NCBI GenBank assembly: GCA_031549115.1
Contig: JAVBQJ010000092.1
Location: forward strand, 1 to 64,000
Reading direction: 5' to 3'
Origin: JAVBQJ01 sp031549115
GTDB lineage: Bacteria > Verrucomicrobiota > Lentisphaeria > Victivallales > Victivallaceae
Length of the DNA stretch: 64,000 nt
Position 1 is the stretch's first letter. Each line of letters starts with the position of its first letter. Positions 54,149 to 61,009 of the stretch are shown here, in pieces. The notes beneath the pieces are model-generated. The model saw nothing but the letters and a program-made list of their open reading frames with translations, ran no database searches and was not told the DNA's origin. The translations under genes were made by a program, and so were the position numbers.

Positions 54149-55264
54149 TTAGTGATGCGAGAAGATGCGCTCCGGCGCGTAATACAGCGCCACGCCGAGT
54201 TCATTGGCGCGGGCGATCACATCGGCGTCCTTGAGCGAACCGGACGGCGCCACGATGGCGTTGATCCCGGCCTTGGCGGCGACTTCGACGCCGTCGGCAA
54301 AGGGGAAGAAGCCGTCGCTGGCCATCACCGCGCCCGCAAGCGTGCCTTCGCCCTGGTACTTCTGCGCAAACTTCGCCACCGCCTGTTCGATGGCGCCGAC
54401 CCGATCCTGTTCGCCGGTGCCGACCGACAGGGTCTGCCCGGCCTTGGCGATGACCACGCCGTTCGAACGCACCGACAAATTGACATACCACGCGAACAAC
54501 AGATCGCGCAGCTGGCTAGAGCTCGCCCGGTGCTGCGACACCTGATGTCCCATCCGGCTGTTTTCGGCCTCCGCCGGCTTCAGCTTGTCCACACCGGTCA
54601 ACGCGGTCAACAGCGGCGCCGCAATCACCAGCGACCCGTCCGCGAGCACTTTGATTGTGCGGCATTCGGCGGCATCGGCGTCGCCGGCGAAGCGCGGCAG
54701 CGCCGCCGGATCGCCGCACTGCAGGATTCTGACATGCTTGTTGAGCTTGTAGGTTTCGCCGTCGCAGAATATGTCCAGCACGCCGGGGGCAAACGACGGC
54801 GCCACCACGCACTCGACGAAGCTGCCCATGATTTCGCGCGCGGTGTCGGCGTCGACTTCGACGTTGAAAGCGACCACGCTGCCGAACGCGGCGCGCGCGT
54901 CGGCGTCGCGGGCCTTGATGTAAACCGACTTCAGCGTTTCACTGCCCGATTGGACCGCGGCGCCGGAGGGGTTCACATGCTTCATCACCGCGCAGGCGGG
55001 GGTGTCGAAGAATTTAACGATGTTGAGGGCGTAGGAGATATCCTCGAGGTTGGTCTGCGACAAACCGCTCTTGCCGTCTTTGAGCACCTTCATATCGCCG
55101 ATGACGCAATTGCGCCCGACCGGCTTGAAGTAAGCCGCCGGCTGGTGGGGATTGGTGCCGTAGCGCAGGTCGTCCACCTTGACGTACTCGACGCCGCCGA
55201 TGGTGACCGTCTGCGGGAAGTCCCCGAGGTTTTTCGACAGGTAGCTGTTGCGAGAGAGACCCAT
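54149..55264 (-). CDS. AICAR transformylase without IMP cyclohydrolase domain
   Basis: The 371-residue protein corresponds only to the formyltransferase half of PurH: LRYGTNPHQPAAYF, MKHVNPSGAAV, AAFGSVVAFN and the late VMASDGFFPFADGVE. The N-terminal MGS-like cyclohydrolase domain of about 190 residues is absent, so IMP cyclohydrolase must be elsewhere. It converts AICAR to FAICAR in purine synthesis. It is divergent from holB with a palindrome between. Confidence 0.88.
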   Translation of the reverse strand: MGLSRNSYLSKNLGDFPQTVTIGGVEYVKVDDLRYGTNPHQPAAYFKPVGRNCVIGDMKVLKDGKSGLSQTNLEDISYALNIVKFFDTPACAVMKHVNPSGAAVQSGSETLKSVYIKARDADARAAFGSVVAFNVEVDADTAREIMGSFVECVVAPSFAPGVLDIFCDGETYKLNKHVRILQCGDPAALPRFAGDADAAECRTIKVLADGSLVIAAPLLTALTGVDKLKPAEAENSRMGHQVSQHRASSSQLRDLLFAWYVNLSVRSNGVVIAKAGQTLSVGTGEQDRVGAIEQAVAKFAQKYQGEGTLAGAVMASDGFFPFADGVEVAAKAGINAIVAPSGSLKDADVIARANELGVALYYAPERIFSHH

Positions 55265-55304
55265 TTTGTATGCTCCTTACCCAAATGACATGATTGAAAA
55301 AATT

Positions 55305-55323
55305 CGTGATTAAATGTATCACG
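55305..55323. promoter_or_regulatory. Palindrome between the AICAR transformylase gene and holB
   Basis: CGTGAT-N7-ATCACG (6-bp perfect arms, extended imperfectly to 9) lies 41 bases before the purine gene start, in a 201-base divergent gap. PurR-type operators contain a central CG pattern that this lacks, so it is only a candidate operator for one or both genes. Confidence 0.45.
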
Positions 55324-55465
55324 ATTTGCACTATTTGGCAAATGGGACTATCTTTTAAAGAGCAAAAAAACGAAATTTACAGCGAATGCGCGGCATTTTC
55401 CTCTCCGTCCCGGCCTGCCGGAACCGGAAAAAACGCTTTTTCCGCCGGATGCGCTGTGGGAACCG

Positions 55466-56545
55466 ATGGGTCAGAACACTTTTATGGATTATCACTCCGA
55501 CTTCAAACAACGCTTTCCGCTGCTGGTGGAGAGCCTCGGGCGCGCGGCCCGCAACGGACGGTTGGCGCACGCCTATCTGATTCACGGCGACCAGGCCGAA
55601 ACCCGCGCCGCGTTCGCGGTGTTCGTCGCCCAGACCGCGGTGTGCCCGGAGACGGCGAAGACCGGCTTCCCGTGCGGCACCTGCCGGGAGTGCCGCCGCC
55701 TCGCCGACGGTTCGCACCCGGAGCTGCATACCCTGCGGCCGGAGGGCAAGGCCTTTCAGATCAAAGTCGGCGACGTCACCCGCCCGGAGGTCAACACCGC
55801 GCGCTGGTTCGAGGAGCAGTTCTACCTCACCAGCACCGGCACGGCCGGGAAAAAAATCGGTATCATCTACGAAGCCGAACGGATGAACGAAGAGGCGCAG
55901 AACGCATTCCTGAAAACCCTCGAAGAACCGCCGCCGGCGACCCTGTTTCTGTTGCTGACCGGCCACCCGGAGCATTTGCTGCCGACGACCCGGAGCCGCT
56001 GCCAGACGTTGCCGGTGCTGGAAAACCGGGCGCGTTTCGACTTCCCGGGGGCGCCGGAATTGTTCGGGATTTTTCACCGGGTGTTTTTCGAAGCGCCGGG
56101 TGATCTGGCGCTGGCGGTGACGCTGGTCGACCGGGTGATGGCGCTGGCGGCCGAACTCAAGGAGCTGGAAGAAGCCCGCGTCGGCAAAAGCTGGGAAACG
56201 CGGATCGAACAGGCCAAAGAATTCGACCCGTCGCTGGCCAAACGCCTGACCGAACAGGCCGGCGACGCGGCGGTGGGCGAATACCGCTGGGTACGCGACA
56301 AATTCCTGAGCGCGACTCACACCTTTTTCGCACAGTTGTACGCATTATCCTGCGGAACGCCGCGCGAGCTCCTGCCGAATCCGGAGCTGTTCGAGGGGTT
56401 GGATATCCCGGCGGCCATCGACGAAAAACGGGCGCAGAACGCGGTCGAAGCCTGCGACAAACTGCTGTATCATTTGCGCTTCAACGTATTGGAAGACCTG
56501 GCCTGGCGCAACTGGGTGCTCCAGATCACCCGGCGGGACCACTGA
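55466..56545 (+). CDS. holB: DNA polymerase III subunit delta prime-like protein
   Basis: The 359-residue clamp-loader subunit has the delta-prime zinc cysteines CGTCRECR, a DNA-binding AAA core without a true P-loop (GDQAETRAAF in its place) and the motif KTLEEPPPATLFLLLT with RSRCQTL. An ATG six codons later is possible (MDYHSDF). It follows the intergenic palindrome. Confidence 0.88.
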   Translation: MGQNTFMDYHSDFKQRFPLLVESLGRAARNGRLAHAYLIHGDQAETRAAFAVFVAQTAVCPETAKTGFPCGTCRECRRLADGSHPELHTLRPEGKAFQIKVGDVTRPEVNTARWFEEQFYLTSTGTAGKKIGIIYEAERMNEEAQNAFLKTLEEPPPATLFLLLTGHPEHLLPTTRSRCQTLPVLENRARFDFPGAPELFGIFHRVFFEAPGDLALAVTLVDRVMALAAELKELEEARVGKSWETRIEQAKEFDPSLAKRLTEQAGDAAVGEYRWVRDKFLSATHTFFAQLYALSCGTPRELLPNPELFEGLDIPAAIDEKRAQNAVEACDKLLYHLRFNVLEDLAWRNWVLQITRRDH

Positions 56546-56546
56546 T

Positions 56547-57440
56547 ATGCAACGCCGGTCGGACGGATTTTACTCCTCCTTCGATCTGAACGGCGCGATG
56601 GCGGGGTTTGCGCCATTGGTGCGGCTGGTGCACGATTTCCCGGTCGAGCTCAACAGCCGGCTCTTCGTCAAAGACCGGATCGGCGACCATGCGCTGCACT
56701 ACTTTCATACCGGCGACGGCACTTACGAATTGCACGGCACCGCGTACGCGGTCCAACCCGGCGCGCTGTTTCTGGTACGCCCCGGCGACGGTTACCGCTT
56801 CCGTTTGCAACCGGGGGCGCCGGTGCGGATGCTGAATATCCATTTCGACCTGGAGGTACGCCCCGAAGCGCTGGTGCCGTACCCATGCGCCGACGACGCC
56901 GGCTCCGGCAAACGCATCCTGCCGGAGTCGTACCCGGCATACCGGCTGCTGCGTCCCCGGCGCCGCTACGAAGAGCTGTTTTTCGCGTTGCTCGCGGCCG
57001 ACGGCGACGGCCTGGCGGCGCTGCTGCTCCGCAATGCGCGCTTCCTCGAACTCCTGGCGTATCTCGACACGGCCGGCGGCGGCGACAACGAAACATTCGA
57101 ACCGGTGCGCCGGGCGATCGCGCTGTTGCGCCGCGACCCGGCGGCGCCGTGGCCGCCCGAAGAGCTGGCGCAACGCGCCGGTGTGAGCCGTTCGGTGCTG
57201 TTCGAACGCTTCCGCCGTTTCACCGGACTGACGCCGGGGGAATTTCTCCGGCGCGAGCGGTTGGAACGGGCACGCTATCTGTTGCTTTTCACCCGCCAGG
57301 CATTGAAGGAAATCGCCCCCGGCAGCGGCTTCGCCGACATTCACCACTTCACCCGCTGCTTCCGCGAAGCTTACGGTTTGCCGCCCGGCGAGTTCCGGCG
57401 GCGTCATTCCGGACTGGCAGACAAAACAACGACGCCCTGA
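56547..57440 (+). CDS. AraC-family transcriptional regulator
   Basis: The 297-residue protein has a cupin-like N-domain (HYFHTGDGTYELHGTAYAV) and two C-terminal helix-turn-helix motifs: ELAQRAGVSRSVLFERFRR and GFADIHHFTRCFREAYG. The ATG is one base after the holB stop. The nearest candidate target downstream is the glycyl radical enzyme gene. The ligand is unknown. Confidence 0.93.
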   Translation: MQRRSDGFYSSFDLNGAMAGFAPLVRLVHDFPVELNSRLFVKDRIGDHALHYFHTGDGTYELHGTAYAVQPGALFLVRPGDGYRFRLQPGAPVRMLNIHFDLEVRPEALVPYPCADDAGSGKRILPESYPAYRLLRPRRRYEELFFALLAADGDGLAALLLRNARFLELLAYLDTAGGGDNETFEPVRRAIALLRRDPAAPWPPEELAQRAGVSRSVLFERFRRFTGLTPGEFLRRERLERARYLLLFTRQALKEIAPGSGFADIHHFTRCFREAYGLPPGEFRRRHSGLADKTTTP

Positions 57441-57501
57441 CCCTGGCGTTCCGATACGATTCCGGTTATAATAAAAGCAAACACCAACCAGGAGTCACAT
57501 C

Positions 57502-59772
57502 ATGAATCAGCGTCTGCAATCGTTGCTCGCCGGCGTCAAAGCGCGCGGCGGATCGTTTCACCCGGATTTTCCCGCCCTCGGCCGTGACGTCGCGCTGTAC
57601 CGGGCGGCGCGCGACGCCGAAGCGTCGGGGACGCAATTGCGGGCCCGGACGCTGCTGGAATTGGTCCGGCTGGCGCCACTCGCGATCGACGGCGGCTGGC
57701 GGCTGATCGGCGATCATCTGCTGTATCCGCGCTGCGAACTTTTCTGGGGCGTCAACGCGCCGCAGATTCCGGAACCGGAGCTGGCCGCCGGGCTGGCGCG
57801 GCTGGAACCGGAGCTGACGCTGGACGAATTGCGGCGGCAGCTGCGCGAATTGTGGAGCGGCGGACGCTCCGCCACCGCCCCCGGCACCATACAACCCGAA
57901 TGCAAAAACGGCGCCGCCGTCTGGGGTGAAAATACATCCGAGCGGGTGTTCATGCCGGGGGGCTGGGTGGAAAACCATTCCGTCCGCGACTACGCCAAAC
58001 TGCTGCGCCTCGGCTACGGCGGATTGAAGCACGAAATCGCCGCCGAGCTGGAACGTTACCCGATCCAAGCGACCGCCTACGTCGAACGGGAAAACTTTCT
58101 GCGCGCCGCCGACGCCGTCTGCGACGCCGGAATCCTCCTCGGCGACCACTACGCCGACCTTGCCGACAGCGACACGGCGGAACGGTTGCGCCGGATCGTC
58201 CGGACCGGCGCAACCACCTTCGCCGACGCACTGCAGCTGTTGTGGCTGGGGCACATCGTCAGCTGCGCCGAGGATTCGATCAACGCCAACTCGCTGGGAC
58301 GGCTGGACCAGATCCTGTATCCGTATTACCGCGCCGACGTCGAAGCCGGGCGCATCGGAGCCTGCGAGGCGAAGGAGTGGCTGGTCGAATTCGCGATCAG
58401 GCTCTATTTGACCTACGACGTCCAGGCGATCACGCTGGGCGGCAGCGACCGCGACGGCAATTGCGCGGTCAACGAAGTGTCCTGGTTGTTCCTCGACGCC
58501 ACCGAAGAATTCGGCGAAATCCGCGATCTGTCGGTACGGTTGCACCCGGACACGCCGGAGCCGTTTCTCAAGCGCTGCGTCGAATTGGTGCTGCGGGGCG
58601 GCGGCATCCCGTTTTTCTTCAACGACGCCTGCTTCATTCCGGCGCTGGCGGCGCGGGGAATCGCCCTCGAAGACGCCCGCGACTACGCGCCGATCGGCTG
58701 CATCGAGTTAACCGTCCCGGGGCGCGCCAATCCGCACGCGGTATCCGGCTGGTTCAGTCTGTTGAAGGTATTGGAGTTGACACTCCACAACGGGCGCAAC
58801 CCCGCGAACGGCCGTCAACTCGGCCCCGCCACCGGCGAACTGGCGCAATTCGCCGATTTCGAAGCGCTGTTGGCCGCATTCCACACCCAGGTCGAATTTT
58901 TCGCCGCCAACATGATCCACTGCTGCCGCCACAATGAACGGCTGCAGCGCAACGCCGGACCGCTTCCGGCGCTGTCGCTGCTGACCGACGACTGCATCCG
59001 GCGCGGCCGCGACATCACCGACGGCGGCGCGGTCTACAACTATCACTCGATCTGCCTGATGGGGGTGCCGGATACGGCGGACGCGCTGACGGCGCTGAAG
59101 CATTGCTGCTTCGACCGGCACGACATCGCGCCGGAGGAGCTGCTGGCGGCGCTGCAAAACGACTTCGCCGGACGGGAGCCGCTGCGGCGGAAATTGCTCG
59201 CGTTGCCCAAATACGGCAACGGCGACGACGAAGTCGACCGGCTCGCCGCCCGGACGGCGCGGGAGTTCATCGCGCTGATGGACCGCTGGAGCGAACCCGA
59301 CAACCGGCTTTTCGTGCACTTGTTCACCTTTCAGCAGAACATTCCGTTCGGCCATGCGGTCGGCGCGATGCCGGACGGGCGCCGCGCCGGGGAGCCGTTG
59401 GCCTATTCGTTGTCGGCGCACCAGGGGCGCGACCTGGCGGGGGTCACGTCGTTCCTGCATTCGTTGGCAAAGATGCCGCACCGGGAGGCGGCGGGAGCGT
59501 CGGCGGCGATCATCGAGCTGCATCCGTCGCTCTTCGGCGAAGGCGACGCAACGGAGCTTCTGACGCGCCTGATCCGCGGCGCCGTCGCGCTGGGGGTCGG
59601 CCAAATGCAGTGGAACGTCGTCAGCGTCGAGGAGCTGGAACGCGCCCGCAAAGAACCGGAACGCTTCGGCAACCTCCCGGTGCGCGTCGCCGGTTATTCG
59701 CAAATGTTCAAGCTGGTCGATCCCGAACTGCAAGAACACATCATCGCCCGTTACAAGCACCGGACAGTTTGA
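57502..59772 (+). CDS. Glycyl radical enzyme of the diol-dehydratase/PFL-like group
   Basis: The 756-residue protein has the radical-bearing Gly731 in VRVAGYSQMF and the catalytic Cys400 in IGCIELTVPG, a variant of the GCIE/GCVE motif of glycerol and propanediol dehydratases. AGGAG lies 7 bases before the ATG; TATAAT (57467-57472) is a possible -10. No activase gene is adjacent. The AraC gene directly upstream is its likely regulator. It shares few residues with the other glycyl radical enzyme at 25.5-27.6 kb outside the motifs, so they are separate family members. Confidence 0.85.
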   Translation: MNQRLQSLLAGVKARGGSFHPDFPALGRDVALYRAARDAEASGTQLRARTLLELVRLAPLAIDGGWRLIGDHLLYPRCELFWGVNAPQIPEPELAAGLARLEPELTLDELRRQLRELWSGGRSATAPGTIQPECKNGAAVWGENTSERVFMPGGWVENHSVRDYAKLLRLGYGGLKHEIAAELERYPIQATAYVERENFLRAADAVCDAGILLGDHYADLADSDTAERLRRIVRTGATTFADALQLLWLGHIVSCAEDSINANSLGRLDQILYPYYRADVEAGRIGACEAKEWLVEFAIRLYLTYDVQAITLGGSDRDGNCAVNEVSWLFLDATEEFGEIRDLSVRLHPDTPEPFLKRCVELVLRGGGIPFFFNDACFIPALAARGIALEDARDYAPIGCIELTVPGRANPHAVSGWFSLLKVLELTLHNGRNPANGRQLGPATGELAQFADFEALLAAFHTQVEFFAANMIHCCRHNERLQRNAGPLPALSLLTDDCIRRGRDITDGGAVYNYHSICLMGVPDTADALTALKHCCFDRHDIAPEELLAALQNDFAGREPLRRKLLALPKYGNGDDEVDRLAARTAREFIALMDRWSEPDNRLFVHLFTFQQNIPFGHAVGAMPDGRRAGEPLAYSLSAHQGRDLAGVTSFLHSLAKMPHREAAGASAAIIELHPSLFGEGDATELLTRLIRGAVALGVGQMQWNVVSVEELERARKEPERFGNLPVRVAGYSQMFKLVDPELQEHIIARYKHRTV

Positions 59773-59809
59773 CAGCCCCGCCCGATGATGCTATATTGAA
59801 AATAATATA

Positions 59810-60055
59810 AATAAATCAAATAGAGCTGCGAAGCAGCGGTCTGCACTCCGTCATACGGAGGCGCGGTCCAGCGCGCGAACAGCGCTGGTCGCCCCAGGCG
59901 GCGCAGCCGCCTCGAAAGGGGCGAAACTGTAGGGATGGACCGCCGGGAGGCGATCCGGAGCCGCCTGAGGTAGCGATGGTGTAGATCGGATTGGATGCGT
60001 GAGCGACAATCCGATCTACACATAGAGCGAACGAGGCGCCGCACCGGCGGCGGAA
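59810..60055 (+). repeat. Interspersed multi-hairpin element, copy D
   Basis: After an A-rich tract the core starts at ATAGAGCTG (59820) and ends with GGCGGCGGAA. Stems: CTGC-GAA-GCAG; TCCGT-CAT-ACGGA; CCAGCGC/GCGCTGG; CGCCCC/GGGGCG enclosing AGGCGGC-GCA-GCCGCCT; CGGGAGGC/GCCGCCTG with one mismatch and one GU; and a perfect 15-bp stem (59979-59993 with 60007-60021). The core is 236 nt. It fills the 314-base gap before mtnP; the A-rich leader is separated from the stop codon by about 40 bases in this copy. Confidence 0.9.
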
Positions 60056-60086
60056 TCGACTACACAAAACACAGGAGCAAGATACG

Positions 60087-60962
60087 ATGAAATTAGGCAT
60101 TATCGGCGGTTCGGGGCTTTATGAGCTGGAAGGCGTCAGCGACAGTCATTATCAAAAGATCGACACGCCCTACGGCGCGCCGTCGGATGAGCTGTGTTTC
60201 GCCCGCCATACCAGCGGCGTCGAGCTGGTGTTTCTGGCGCGGCACGGCCGCGGCCACCGGCTGAATCCGTCCGAACTCAACCACCGCGCCAATATTTTCG
60301 CGCTGAAAAAAGCCGGGGTCACCCATATATTGAGCATCTCCGCGGTCGGCAGCCTCAAGGACGAAATGCGACCGCGCGACGTGGTGGTGATCGACCAATT
60401 TTTCGACCGCACCAAACGCGGCGGCAACGAACACACCTTTCTTTCCGACGGGGTCGCGGGGCACATCGGCTTCGCCCATCCGATCTGCCCGGAATTGGCG
60501 CAGATCGCCGCCGACGCGGTGGAGGGGCTTATCGCCGCCAGCGACGCGCCGGAGCGCCGGGTGTTCCGCTCGGGTACCTACGTCAATATGGAAGGACCCG
60601 CCTTTTCGACGCTGGCCGAATCCAACTTCTACCGCCGCATGGGCTTCGACGTGATCGGCATGACCAACCTGGCGGAGGCCAAACTCGCCCGCGAAGCGCA
60701 GATCTGCTATTCGACGGTGGCGATGGTCACCGATTACGATTGCTGGCACCCGGATCACGACCATGTCACCGTCGAGATCGTGGTCGCCAATCTGCTGGCC
60801 AACACCGCATTGGCGAAAGCGACGATCGGCCGGGTGGCCGAACATGTCGCCGCATTGCCGCGCGCCTGTTCGTGTCCGCATGCGCTGCAAAGCGCGATCA
60901 TCACCAACCCGGCGGTGATGAGCCCCGCCGCCCGCGAACGCCTCGCCGTGCTGCAGGGCTGA
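60087..60962 (+). CDS. mtnP: S-methyl-5'-thioadenosine phosphorylase
   Basis: The 291-residue enzyme cleaves methylthioadenosine with phosphate in the methionine salvage path. Landmarks are MKLGIIGGSGLYELEGV, ARHGRGHRLNPSELNHRAN and the substrate motif VNMEGPAFST with GMTNLAEAKLARE. The residue pattern fits MTA phosphorylase rather than inosine phosphorylase. CAGGAG precedes the ATG. A bidirectional hairpin terminator follows. Confidence 0.95.
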   Translation: MKLGIIGGSGLYELEGVSDSHYQKIDTPYGAPSDELCFARHTSGVELVFLARHGRGHRLNPSELNHRANIFALKKAGVTHILSISAVGSLKDEMRPRDVVVIDQFFDRTKRGGNEHTFLSDGVAGHIGFAHPICPELAQIAADAVEGLIAASDAPERRVFRSGTYVNMEGPAFSTLAESNFYRRMGFDVIGMTNLAEAKLAREAQICYSTVAMVTDYDCWHPDHDHVTVEIVVANLLANTALAKATIGRVAEHVAALPRACSCPHALQSAIITNPAVMSPAARERLAVLQG

Positions 60963-60971
60963 ACGCACAAA

Positions 60972-61002
60972 AACGCCGACGGCTTACCATCGTCGGCGTT
61001 TT
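60972..61002. terminator. Bidirectional terminator between mtnP and the DUF4838 gene
   Basis: AACGCCGACG (60972-60981) pairs with CGTCGGCGTT (60991-61000) over a 9-base loop; T-runs flank the stem on both strands. It can end transcription of mtnP and of the convergent DUF4838 gene. Confidence 0.9.
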
Positions 61003-61009
61003 CATGTCT

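Noticed and set aside
13671..60055. The hairpin elements as a CRISPR array or integron attC sites
   Set aside because: Copies are 4-28 kb apart with no spacers, there is no cas or integrase gene, and no GTTRRRY core site is seen.
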